Assembly: GCA_013400155.1 (NCBI GenBank)
Contig: VXBM01000096.1
Location: forward strand, 717,525-781,524
DNA: 64,000 nt
Direction: 5' to 3'
Source: Helopsaltes ochotensis
Lineage: Eukaryota > Chordata > Aves > Passeriformes > Locustellidae
Shown: piece by piece, positions 24,801 through 43,800 of the stretch
How positions within the stretch are numbered: the first letter of the stretch is position 1
How the letters are laid out: each line of letters opens with the position of its first letter
Made by a program: the position numbers and the translations under genes
The notes under the pieces: model-generated
Told to the model about the DNA's origin: nothing
Databases searched by the model: none
The model's input: only the letters and a program-made list of their open reading frames with translations

Positions 24801-26780
24801 AAACAGAAGAGCCACAAAAATTGACCAGAATTAAATGTTTCTTGCTCCCCATGTTCCCTCTTGCCCCTCCCCTGCTCCCCTTATCATTGAAGATATTCTG
24901 ACCATTGCAAGATAAGCATTTTGGCAAGAAGTACCTTTCCTCACTGAAATGAAACATTCACTGGGAAGTTCACACTGAAATACTGCAGGATCGTGATCCT
25001 TAAAAGCCTAAGATTCTCTGCCAAGGTAATACTTGGGAAAGTTTTATATTAATATTATTTATTTATATTTAATAGCAATAAAGGTTACAGCAATCTTACA
25101 CACTCTAAGACACCTCTGAGGTGCAAAATCACTTAATTTAAGAGCTTGGCTTGCTGTTTGCAGACATGGCTAGTAGCTATAAGAAAAGAAACAACTACTA
25201 GAAATTAAAATTTCTTGAATTCTGGCTTTGGTGTGCTGTGGAAGTCACCAGAATAGCCCCTGGAGCTGTCACTACCCCAGCTTGACCAACCCCTGCTCTG
25301 GGAACTGCTCTGGCAAACAGCAAGAGCTTTGAGTACTCAGACCATTAAACTATACAGCCAATATTGGGTGGGTAAATGCAGTTCTAACAAACAGAAGTAA
25401 TGCATTTTTCCTTTTTAAACACAGTTTCCCCCCCTTATCAGTCAATCCCAGTAGTGCTCTGTTTGTATGGACTAGCTCCCTGTGTTTGCTTTCTCTGCTC
25501 CTACTTTCCCACATTACTCATTCACCCTCTCTTTAAATGACACACGAGGCTTCAAAGTATATCAACACTTACCACTTACAAAGGCACACATCTGAAGATT
25601 TCTTACTACACAAATTAGAGGATTTCTAACTACATTAGGAAAACATTCTAATATAGACAGTTTGGAGCACCTTTGCTGATCATTTTCAGATAGATGTACT
25701 CAAATATGCAGTTAAAAATATAGGTATATATTTAGACATACACATAAATACATACTGACTTCAGTTGATAATCATGTTAAGAGCTGAAGTTGCTAGCACT
25801 TAGCATGGCTTAAGCTTTTATACCAGGTAGAAATAAGTATCTTCCTTTTCATGTTCTGTGTCTTCCCACACCATTACAACGTTAAAATATTTAGTATTAC
25901 TGCATTCAGTGAAGCTTCTTTGCTCATCCTTCTATTTAACGTAGTCATGGGCAGGTATTGTAGTGACCCCAGCTGTGTGGGTTATTAGCCCACCACTCTT
26001 GTCACTGTTGTCATGCGGATCAGTCCATGACTAATTTGCTTGATATGAAAATCAATTGTATTTGAGATAACACAAAAGACAGTATGTTCTCATGGCCTGT
26101 TCCTTGCCTTATCCACAGAAGAACATCCATGCACATAATTACTTCAATAAAAGCAGTACAAATTTCTGCAGAGTCCACTCCCACAGTTTATGATCTTTAT
26201 TAACCTTTACCTTGTTTATTTACACGACATGAACCATAAGTGAGCCCTCTTGCAGCACGTAAAATTGCAGTGGTTTCACTGAGCTGTGTTAGTTCAAGAC
26301 AAGGGAATTGCTCTGCTCTGTGCCCAAACCATTGTACAACCAAGGTGGAATCTGCTCTTTTATTCACTCCTTGGCTTTGTTTCATTTTTCCCCAGGTAAT
26401 TTACCTTACTGTGCACATATTGTGCCATTTTTACCTTTTGTCCCTCAGCTTCATGAACAATCCCGTTACTTAAACTGGAACTGATCCAGGAGCAGCACTA
26501 CCATAAGCACAGCAGCATTGGGATGGAGCAGCAAAACATACACAGAGGTGAAAATTCTTTAAGTAAGTAATCGGGGGGAAAGGTCAGCTGCTTTGCAGAA
26601 CGAAGTGTTTAAATAGCAAAGCTTTGCCATATAATGAGACAGTCAAGCACCTCGACACGGGCTCATTTATTTTTATCTATTTAATATATTTAATATATTT
26701 ATATATAATTATACTATATATTAAAATAAATATAAAATATATATTGAGAGAGATAGACGAGTAGCAACCACGACCTCTCT
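21816..26780. other. intergenic SLC16A5 - ARMC7
   Basis: About 5 kb without a recognisable gene; part may be SLC16A5 3'UTR. It ends in an AT-only-like block (26666-26745, many TATATTTA motifs) that changes abruptly into the ARMC7 CpG island. Confidence 0.55.
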
Positions 26781-26803
26781 CCGGAAAAGAGTGGACCCGC
26801 CCA

Positions 26804-26881
26804 CCGCCCACAAAATGGCGCCCACTCCCGCCCCGCCTGAGGGGAGACGGGGCCGCCTTGTCCCGCCCACAAAATGGCGGC
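26804..26881 (+). promoter_or_regulatory. ARMC7: ARMC7 CpG-island promoter with two YY1-type sites
   Basis: The 17-mer CCGCCCACAAAATGGCG occurs twice, at 26804-26820 and 26863-26879, each holding an AAAATGGCG core typical of YY1 sites in TATA-less promoters. The ARMC7 ATG follows at 26975. Confidence 0.6.
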
Positions 26882-26974
26882 GGGTGGGCTTTTCCTGCAA
26901 CGCCGGGGTGGCCTGTTTCTCCCCGTACCTCTGACGTTGCCCGGGGACCGGGCAGCCCGGTGCGGTGTCCTGTG

Positions 26975-28466
26975 ATGGAACTGGGTCGGCTGGAGTACCT
27001 GCAGGCGCTCGTCACCGAGTTCCAGGTGACGGACAGCACAGGTAACAAACGCCGCTGCCCCCTCGCCCTCTCCGTGTCGAGCGTTTCTTCACACACCCTA
27101 CCCTTTTCCCTTGCAGAGGCCAAGGAGCAGGTGCTGGCGAACCTGGCCAACTTCTCCTACGATCCCAGCAACTACGAGTATCTCCGGCAGCTCCAGGTGC
27201 TGGATCTGTTCCTCGATATGCTCACCGAGGACAACGAGACCCTCGTGGAATTTGCCATGGGTAAGGGCTGCCCCGAGCACCCTCAGCTGTCAGCTGGGCA
27301 GGAGACACCGGCCTCCGCGCTCGGTTTGGTCGTTAATCCGCCCCAAATTCACGCAGGGCTCCAAAAACAAACCCCCACTCTGCTGATAAAGTCTCATTTA
27401 GTGCAGAATGGGAAAGAAATCAGAGGCAGGCAGGACCCTCCATGTCCTTACAGAGCTTAATGAAGACACTACCTGGTAAGGATTTGGGTTGGGGTTTTTT
27501 TTCCTAAACACTACCTGATTACTTTTTACTGAAATCTCTCCTGTAGAGAAGCTGTCATTAATACATAGATTTTGCCAGGTACATTGTGCAGATCCATGTA
27601 ATCATTCTGCTCTTGGCAAGTGGTTTTCTAGAATACTTACTTGACTTTTCTTAATCTTTTGAGGAACTGCCTTACCACAATTTTTCATGGTCTGAACATA
27701 AGCTAAGGGGCCAGATGCTGTGAATAGTTCTGTGAGATGATACTAAGTATTTTTAATTTTTAAGGTTTGTGGCTGCATCTCAAAGTTTCAAGTTTCAAAC
27801 GTTCTGTGCTTTTTAGCTACTAACTCTGTTACCTCCATTCTCTGGCTTTCTATAGCACCTGCAATAAACTGCTGGCTTGTGTCTTCCATTAGGGATGAGT
27901 GAACATTCCTGGAATCATTCTGTGGAAGCAGCTATGTACAGCAGTAACAGTGCCCTCTAATGATATGCAGGAGGAGGAGTGTGCTGGTGGAAAATCATTG
28001 GAAAGAATCAAAAAAAAATGGCCTAGGGAACCGTTAAGAATTTCTGTCCATACAGAAGATCTGGATGTTAGAAACAGGACGAGCAGTGAATTTGCATCAC
28101 CTCAGATACTTTTCTCTTGCTGTTTCAGGTGGTCTTTGCAACCTGTGCTTGGATAAAACAAACAAAGAGTACATCCTGGAGGCCGGCGGGGTGGAACCCA
28201 TCATCAGCTGCCTGTCCAGCTCCAATGAGGAGACCGTGGTGTCGGCCGTGACCACGCTGATGTTCCTTACGACGCCGCGGTCACGGGCACAGACCACGGC
28301 ACTGCCTGTGGTGGAGTGCATGCTCCGCTTCTCGCTCTCAGCCAACACACGCCTCAGTAACCTGGCATCCATCTTCCTGCAAGATTACTGCAGCCCTCCG
28401 CAGGTGGAGGAGGCCAGGAACCTCAGCAAGCACACAGCAGTGGGGATTCCTCTGCCCAAGGACTGA
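26975..28466 (+). CDS. ARMC7: armadillo repeat-containing protein 7 (ARMC7)
   Basis: A small armadillo-repeat protein reported among spliceosome-associated factors. Coding exons: 26975-27041, 27117-27260 and 28129-28466; both introns are phase 1 and GT-AG. The product is 182 aa (human about 198), starting [17 protein letters not shown]. Recognisable family blocks are [56 protein letters not shown] and the C-terminal VGIPLPKD. Armadillo helices span most of the protein. The N-terminus is shorter than in mammals. The frame stays open upstream of this ATG, but with no other ATG, so 26975 is the start. The first intron is only 75 bases. The gene converges on NT5C. Confidence 0.95.
27261..28128 (+). 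other. ARMC7: ARMC7 intron 2
   Basis: 868 bases between donor ggtaaggg and acceptor ctgtttcag. Nothing else is seen. Confidence 0.9.
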
Positions 28467-28631
28467 GCGGGGCTGTGGAGAGGGGGAACTGTTCTTGCTT
28501 TCTGCTCAGCAGGTCAAGAGCAGCATTTTAAAGAGGGGACTTGGTCCCACTGGTGTTAACAAACAGGATGGAACAGCACTAACATGGCAGCTAGGCCAAG
28601 CACACAGCTAAGCCTGCAAGCAAATACTTAA

Positions 28632-28637
28632 AATAAA
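28632..28637 (+). terminator. ARMC7: ARMC7 poly(A) signal (AATAAA)
   Basis: First AATAAA after the ARMC7 stop, giving a 3'UTR of about 190 bases. Confidence 0.55.
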
Positions 28638-28654
28638 GCAGGTCATGGCTGCAC

Positions 28655-29050
28655 ATTGGAAAGTACTTTGCCAAGTACAGCTCAGCACCCAGCTTGCACA
28701 AATAACCCTCCCTTGCAATGAGGGGTGTTCTGCTTGGGTTATTGGGCAAAATTATATCCACTCCAGTTCCTGGCTAGTTGTGCTGCACCTCTCCCTTTCA
28801 GTGTCCATGACAAGTGATGCTAAGTGTTGACTCAAGTCACTGAAATGTCACAGAAATTTATTCCTCCTACAGAGAGGGGTTTCCCTGCCCTGGCAGTTCA
28901 CAATCTCGCCATCCCTGTGGCACTAGTTATGCCATCTTCTAATCAGGGCACAGGCAGCCAGCTGGGGAATCACTGCATAGGGCAGGCTATAGCTACCCTA
29001 TAAGTGAAGAAGTGGCAAGTTTGTCTTTCATTACCACTGGTGAGAAAGGT

Positions 29051-29093
<43 letters not shown>

Positions 29094-29094
29094 N

Positions 29095-29169
<75 letters not shown>

Positions 29170-29575
29170 AGCTCATAGCAGTCTGGCTCATGAGAGCAGC
29201 TCTCTTGTAAAAGCTTCTGTTAATAAAACATTAACTTAAATGCTGTGTAATCAGTTCTGTGTGAGCTCATGAATATTTTTACCTGCACTTGCAGGTTTGC
29301 CCACTCTTACTCAAGCACGTGGGCCAAGAAATCAAAGCCAGCCTAGTCTCTTTTCATTATCAGCCATGAGGCAAGAGAAAACGCGAGAGCCAGGGTGGCT
29401 AAATACCTAAAATTTAAAAGGTTTGACTGTTGAGGCCAGTCCTTCCTGACAGACACCCACACTGGATCTGCTCATGTTTAAGTGCCTTCTTCCTCTTTCT
29501 CTCCCCTCTGCCCCCAGGCAGCACAAACCAAAAAGGAGTGAGATTAAACACACAAAAGTACAAACACAGCTGCTT
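28655..29575. other. convergent intergenic ARMC7 - NT5C
   Basis: About 0.9 kb between the two predicted transcript ends. It is dominated by the long A tract at 29056-29166; no gene is seen. Confidence 0.6.
29056..29166. repeat. poly(A) tract, 111 bp with one N
   Basis: All A except N at 29094, between the ARMC7 and NT5C 3' ends. No LINE or SINE body is recognisable beside it. The N shows the assembler could not fix its length. Confidence 0.95.
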
Positions 29576-29579
29576 GTAG

Positions 29580-29585
29580 TTTATA
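29580..29585 (-). terminator. NT5C: candidate NT5C poly(A) signal (TATAAA)
   Basis: On the minus strand a TATAAA variant hexamer is followed 15-45 bases on by a GT-rich element (TGTGTTTGTACTTTTGTGTG). No AATAAA occurs on this strand between the stop and the A tract. The 3'UTR would be about 230 bases. Confidence 0.4.
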
Positions 29586-29795
29586 GTTTCTCTTCTCCAA
29601 CAGCAAACATCCAAAACACTACAAAGATTAACTGAGTGCAGAGCAATCTTCCAGAAACCCAGAGCACTGTGTCTGACAGGAGCAGCTCATTTCTTACTAT
29701 GGTTGATCCCTGCAGTGATAGTGCCTCCTGGGCATGGCAGGGCATGGGCTGGTTGTTCCCTGGCAGTGGGAAGAGCACAACATCCTCTTCCTGCA

Positions 29796-36370
<6,575 letters not shown>

Positions 36371-36448
36371 GGAGCCTCAGCAGCCATCAAGGAGCATTAA
36401 CAAGTTCCGCTGGGCATGGGCTTGCAAAGGAAATATTAATTTATGGGG

Positions 36449-36527
36449 TTAGTCCCCATGCTCTCTACGCAGTCGATTCAGGGCATGGCGCACATCAGCT
36501 ACAGGGAACCCTCGCTGGAGGGTTTGG
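36449..36527 (-). CDS. terminal-exon-like segment, unrecognised
   Basis: On the minus strand a pyrimidine-rich acceptor (tttcttccag) is followed by 25 in-frame codons (QTLQRGFPVADVRHALNRLR, then REHGD) and TAA. The peptide is charged and helix-prone. No upstream partner exon was found, although JPT1 lies upstream on the same strand. It could be an alternative last exon, a remnant of a lost gene, or chance. Confidence 0.15.
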
Positions 36528-37769
36528 CTGGAAGAAAGGAGGAGCACATCAGAGCAAATCCAGTTCGGTAGGTTCAGCACCCCAGGGCAGGGCTTCTCCA
36601 GCAGTGATGTGGAAAGCCAGGGTGCTTTCAGGCACCTGTTTTTCCAGGAGAAGGGTGGAAAAGGCACCAGCAGACACAGCAGCTCCATACTGATCCCCTG
36701 CTGTAGCTTACTGGGCAGCAGAGCCCTTTCAGGACAGCAGAGAACTTCACGGTTTGGTCTCAATTCCACACCCTCCCTTGTTAGGATCCACCTTTTCTTT
36801 TTAATTACACTTTTCTTGAGAAAAAACCAGTATTTTGGATAAAACGGATTATATGTATCAAGCCATATTCCACAGTTCTCTGATCTAGAGGACAAAAATA
36901 AAGAGATAAGTCAGATTGTCTCTTCAGGGGAAGATGGCTAATGGTGACCTCAAGCCAGGTGTAAGAACTCTCTCCCCTGTTAGAGCACGGCAGGATCGCT
37001 GAGACAAGGACAACTGAGAACAATGCAAAACCAAACCCATGAAATAAAACCCACACAGGAAACACTGCTTCAAAATTTCTATATTATTTACTTTTAAGCA
37101 ACAATCCAGCTTTGTGAAATTACAACACACACTTTTAAAGGATGAGATTTTCACCTCATGGTCAAGCACCAGCATGATCATGCACATCATTGAGTCAAGT
37201 TGTAAAAAAAAATGCCCTGTAATTTTTACTTATATGATCCACTCCACCTTTACTGAATAAAGTCTGAATCAGCCCCTTCCCAGCACTAGGCCAGGTGGCT
37301 ATGGTCATCAGCCCTCTATTTGGCACAGACCCTGTGTCATAGTAGTCCCGTATCAAGATTGTTTTTAAAGGCAGCATGGTGTACATTAACCACTTAATGA
37401 TTTATATGGCACAGCAGGGCTCAAGGCATTTACCACATGCAGTCAATGAAGCCTTTTAGATCCCTAAATCCTACATGTGGAGGAAGGGACTGCTCTTGCT
37501 GATTGTTTGCTGGCCTGGTTAACCAGGATTCTAGACCCTTGTAAAGCTAAGGGGTTCTAAAAAAAAATCTCAGTACAAAAACCCTCTAAGCACACCTAGA
37601 ACCAAGCTACTCTCCTTTGAATTACATTACAATACTTCATAAAGCTTTCCCTCAAGTCTATCACTAGAAAACACTCATATCACTTCCAGTAGATCTGGGG
37701 GAAACACAGGACAGAAGTGGAAAAAAACCCTTGGTTTCAAAAAAAGATGGAGTACATAAAGTGCTTCTT

Positions 37770-37775
37770 TTTAAT
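37770..37775 (-). terminator. JPT1: possible JPT1 poly(A) signal (ATTAAA)
   Basis: The first ATTAAA on the minus strand after the stop, only about 100 bases on. JPT1 3'UTRs are usually longer, so a later site is likely also used. Confidence 0.25.
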
Positions 37776-37877
37776 GAAAGAAATTTGAGATGTACAGTCA
37801 GGCTCAAGTTGTGCAGATCACAAGCATGGGGGAAAAGAAAACAGACACAAGTTCAAAACAGTCAGGAAGGGAAAGGT

Positions 37878-40800
37878 TTAACCGAGCACTAGGCTGGACT
37901 TGCCACCGGGTGGATTTCTCCTGGAGGGTGCAGGTGCTGGTGCTACTGGGCTAGGAACAGGTGCAGCAGGCAGGGACTTTTCTTCACTCTGACCTGGGGC
38001 AGCTTCTACATCAGCCTCAGTGTTTTCTAGAAGAAAAGAAGCTTTTAAAGTGTTTGATGTGGATGATGAGAGCCAGATGTTTGGCTGGCTCAGATGGCAG
38101 CTCAGCTCCTGTCAGTTTTGTCCAGGGGTACAGACACACTCCAATGCTGTCACCCACTGGCAGGACAGAATCAGCCCTCAGAAGTGTTTCTCAGATCCAA
38201 TCCGAGGCCTTACAGCTCAGTCTCAGGCCTTCAGCAAGAACCACATTCACCCAGCTGCTATTAGGGGACACCAGCATTTCCTTCTTTTTGATGGAAAGCA
38301 GCTTAAGGCTTAAGTTTTCTACATATAATCAGTCAGCATTGTGACTCTGGCATTGTCACTCAGGTCTGAACAGGTGCTGGGAGTCACAACAGCACCATCA
38401 AGAGCTCAAAATGCATCCCCAATCTTTCAACTGGAGGGAAAAGGATCTGACACACTTCTGAGGCTTCACACAGGACACACCAGGGAACAGCCATGCATGG
38501 AGAGGCTCTGATTGTACACTCCCTGGAGAGCACTTGATAGTTTCTTTTAAATCCTTCTGAGCAACCACAAGTGAAGACAGGGCACAGAAGGAATTCTTCA
38601 CAGGAAGCACTTTAGATACTGGAGCAAACAACTAATGTATCTGCTTGGTTGACAATTGAGTACAGCAAGTACATCAGCATCTCACATTTTTACAGATTAG
38701 CATGACCAGTTCTGAGCCAAAGGCCCAAATCAGCACCATGTAGCCCCTGATACTTGGGGTGAGGATGAACCTCACCTCTTTTCAACAGACCCCTTTGTTT
38801 CCCCTCCTATTCACTAATTCTGGGTTGGGAGAATTCAGAGAACTGCTGCACGTTCAGCTTAAGCTTCATGATTTAGTATATCTTGATCAAATTCCCTCCC
38901 CCAGCCTTCTCTTCAAACTGAATAGGCACAACTATTCCAATCTCCCCTCACGGAGCAGCCACTACACCCCTTCATCTTCCCCTTCACCTTCCCTGACACC
39001 TCTACTACAAGCCCCTGCTCTTCATGTGTCAAGGACTGTATACAATTCAAGATATGGGGGTATTACCATTGTTTACAGAAAAAATGATGTAATTTTCTAT
39101 CCTCTCCCTGATGACATTCAGTATTTTTCTGGCACCTCCAAACACCTCAGAGAATTTCAAGGGGAAGGACTCAAGGCAGATCCTGGGAGCACCACAGCAC
39201 AGAGCTGAACACAAGGCTGCCATGGTTTAGTTTTTGGGGTTTTCCCCCGCTAGATTCATTGCTTTACACTTGCTTACACGGGGATTATCCTGCCTTTATA
39301 CCTGCCTGCTCATTTAGCTGAGTCCTTCTGGCAGTGAGATTTTCCCACCATCAGCACAATTTGACTACTTGAAAGAGGTAATATCACCAACAAAACTGGA
39401 GACTTCACTGTTCATTACCTTTTCCAGGTCACAGATGAAGGCACTGAATAAAACCACCTCCAGCACCATCTTCCATAGCTCATTTTTCCAATCTGAAAGG
39501 TAACTAAGTCCTACCCTTTGCCTCCTTCCTACACTCAGCAGCAGCTTTTCTCACATCCTGTGTCAACTCAGTTTATTTTTTCAATGCAAACTGTTATCAG
39601 AAACACCAAAATCCCACCTGTGTCCATTGACCCCCCCCATATTCACACTTACAGTAATCTCAAAGAACTCCAGCATCTGAGCACAGTCCCCATGCAATCA
39701 GGAATAATCTCCACCACAGATTCTCTGCTGTGCTCACTAACCCAGCACCGCACAACTGAAACAGTTAACACCACATTTTAAGCCTGAAGCTCCTGTAGCT
39801 GCTGTGTCCCAGTGTCTGCTGGCTCAGCAAGTGCTGAATGTCCTTTCCTGGGGACAGTCCCAGCACTGTGCAGGATCCAGGCTCCATCTTCCTGTGGGTC
39901 ATGTATAGTCAGGCACTGCTGACACTAAATCGGGCACTATCTAATTCTCCTTAGCTGCTCACATTCATTCAGTTCACACTGGCCCTGAATCACAAAAGAA
40001 ACAAGAATTACCAGGACAGGAGGCTTTGGAGGAAGTTTCTGTAGCTCCTTGTGTAGCTGCTACACGTTAGCACTTCCCACATAAACAAGGTAAGTTTGCC
40101 AACCTGATGAGTGAAGTGGTAAAACCAACAGGATCAGATAAAATATTAAAGCTCTTCCCTTCTCAGAAAGGGTCTAATTCCTGAAACAGCTCCCTGCTGA
40201 GTGCACTGCAAGCCACTGGGAACTCTGATGGCCAGAAAGGAACTACAGCTCCCAAAGACGAAACAAGAGCCTGGCTGCAAAAGAATTTTTTTTTTACCCA
40301 AGACAAGCTTGATTAATAAATATACACATCCCACCTGACACATACTTGGGATTTTATAATCAGTTACATACAGAAAATAATTTCTACATTCAAAAGAATA
40401 AACATTTTTAATGACAGACATCTATTAAGAATCTGGTTGTGCTGTGAACTCATCAGCAGACAGCTTTTGCTTGGAGGTGTGGTCATTGTTCCTTTCCAAA
40501 CCCCAGAGACAGCCCTACAATGCCAGAACAAAGGCACAGGTGTACCAGTGGGATGTTCAGCAGCCCAGGTCTGCCATCCCACAGCAGGAAAATCCAGGTG
40601 AGGAGTGACAGACAGATCAGTGAGACTGAGCTCCACTGAGCTAAAACACCCAAAGCAATCAATGGTAGGAATTCCTTTAACAATCCATCGGGATGTTCAG
40701 GTATCTGCCACAGACACCATTTCCAGGAGGCATTAATTTATACTCCTTCCTAAGTACCATCAGTGAAAGTTTAATATTCAAGCCTCTGACTGCCATTTTA

Positions 40801-43800
40801 ATTTCATCTTGGCCACCTTTAAAAAACTAATTTTCAGTCATGGTCACAAGAGGAAACAATCCCAGTCACTTTTCATAATACTTTTTTTTTAACCACCTCC
40901 CAGCATAGATTCACCTGACCCTAAGTACTTGTATACTAAGTACAGTGAAGAACTTCCTTCACTGTCACTTGCCAGAAACAAACCAAAAGACAAATACCAA
41001 GGTTTACTCAAATACCTGTGAAAATGTGAACTTTTTAAAACGTCAGGAATACCACTTTGCACTCCAAATTTCAGCCAGCTGTACTGATCCCAGGCAACCC
41101 TATTTCTGCTTCCGGGCGTCTCAGCCCTTCTCACCTCCCTGCTGGTTGTGGGATCTCCTCTGCCCTGTGGGGAGCTGGTTTAAACAAGCACCAGCAGAAG
41201 CAACAAAGCCCTTAGAGCAGTTTTCCTGTATTAGCAGACCACATCCTCCTACTCAATGCATAAACTCTAGATGCCTACAAGTGCTAATTAAAATCAGAAG
41301 GACACGGGAAAGAAATCTTAGAGTCTGTACAGCTGGATTAGAAGCAGCCTGCTAGAGAGGCCACACTTATTTTGGGCACAGATATCACTCAGAGGTAGTG
41401 GAAATGTTCTGGAAAAGCTCTCCCCCCTCCCAGCAAAGTATTTTCAGTACATGGAGCTGCTAATGGTCTCAGGGATGTCCCATCACTCTTAGGTGTTGAA
41501 AGTAGCACTTGGAAAGCAGCAGTCAACACACACATTCCTGTAATCAGGAAGTCAGATATTCCTAAAGTGAATCTTGCAAAGGAGACATTTCAAGCCTCAG
41601 AGCTAGAAAAAGCACTTGAAGGGGAAATGCCTGTTTACAGGAGATTTGCAGTATGCAGATCAACTTCCTCGGCAAAAATCAGCATTCAAAAAGCAACAGG
41701 AAGTCAAGAGCTGGTTAATGCAGACACTTGCAGAAGCAGTAGCTGGGTTTGATTCTTTCTGTGAATGTGGAGTTTGCTTTATGGGAAGACAATAGGAAAG
41801 AAGGAAACTGCTAAACTAAAATCTTGTTGACTGTCCTGTTTAATTATAAGCAACCTTAACAGCAGTGTGGCCTTTCAATCACTGAACTCTTTGCAAGAGT
41901 CTCCGCCTTATCTTCTAGTATTTAGACAAATCAGCTGCTGGCAAAATTAACCAACAGGACTATTCTCCTTTTTACCCTGATGAGCAACAGCACCATTTCC
42001 CTCCATGCCCAAACTCCACTGAAGCAGTTGGTCACTTTGTTGATTTGATGGGTTCCAGGGACAACCTCAGACTGCCTCTCTCCTAATAAATGACAATTTA
42101 TAGATCCTACATCCTCTTCTACTGCAAAGCTACCTGCAACAGGCTTTCACTAGAGGAGTCCAAGGAAGTTACTCACCAAAAATGTCACCACCAACATCTC
42201 CTCCCTAGAAAAGAGAGAGGAACATGTTACATCTCATGTTTCACAAAGCATTTTCCTATTCCATGGAGTGGATACTCCTCCACAGCGTGACCATGGTGAC
42301 TGAGAGGACTGCTCTATGTGACACCACATTCTGAGCCACAGGCTCATGGAAGCACTTTCAGAGCTGCAACAGGCTCTGAGGGACAGAACCCAGAGTGGCA
42401 CAGTGGGTTTTGCACTCATAATTCTGCAGATTGAAATCATGGGTTTGAAAGCACCATTTCTTACAGACTGACTTATAATTTAACTGGTTCTTTATTTGCT
42501 TAACATACTTCTAAAAGTTGAAACAGATATTGGACTAATCCTGATGACACATGGCACATTTGTTATTCCCACAGTGAAGGACAGAGGTGGGTAATAACAC
42601 TTTATTGTACAGAGCATCCCAAATCAAGCAGCAATGACAGGATCCACAATATTCCCACTGCCCAGCAGGAAGGGCAAAAAAATTACACTGACAGCAACAA
42701 GCAAGAATTGAGTGTCCTTTGCTTTCTACTGAGCAACTCTTCGCAATACCAAACATTTATCTGTTGGCAAGGCCGAGAGCATTTGTTCTGTCCAGGGTAT
42801 TTAACGTCATTTGTGAAACACAGATCAGCTCTTTTTTTTTATGGAGTGAAGTTTCCTTCATTATACAAACATTCCTTTAAATGCTGAATCGTTCATAGGC
42901 TGCACTTTGACACAAAGGGAGTCTCCCAGCAGCAGCCAAGGCTCCTCAATGGCATCAGGTTTATCAACTCTCATAGATTTAAAATTGCTAATTACACCAT
43001 GAAACTGCAGAAATTGGGATTAAAAAAATAGCACAAAAACTGACACAAATGTATCACCTTAAGTCTCGGGCTGTTTGCAGCTGAATTACTGAAAAAAAGT
43101 AAAGTGTCCCACATGGGAAAAATCTGTTTGCAAAGCTGAGAATCACAGTATTTAAAATAATTTAGTAGAAAGAATTAAACAGTTAAATTTAGAGCTGAAA
43201 ATATATCACAGAAAACACACTTGCTTATATCTGCTAAATTGAAACAAGACATTTTTTGTAACAAAGAACAGTTTTGTGAAAAAAAGCTACAACTAATAAC
43301 AAAAATGGATTGCGGTGCTTGATGCTAATTACCAAAATAAAACCTAAGATAAAAGATGTCTGCTACAGCATTTGGGATAATTATTTACCTACCCAGTTCT
43401 TTTCAGAAAACCAAAGGCTGCAGAGTTTTAAACAAGATTTCTTTTTTCCACTTAGTTCATGCAAATACAGGCTATCCTACATTCCTAGGGATCTAAGTTC
43501 AGACAAATTACTGGGTTTTTTACTGAATTTACTGCATTTCAAAAGAACCTGTTTTTTCCATTAAATGTAATTACACATGTAGCAAATTTTACTTAACACC
43601 ATCAGCACTACAAATCATCCTCCATACTGCTAATAGGTAAAGAGTTTATATAGAAAATAACACACCCGATGGTATTCTTGAAACAAAAAAAGCATTGATA
43701 CTACTGAGGTAAGAATTTGCTGGGATGTGAAACCAAGTTCTTTGTCAGACTCACACGGAGTCTGCTGTAGTAACAATTGTTTCTGAGATGTTTTAAACCC

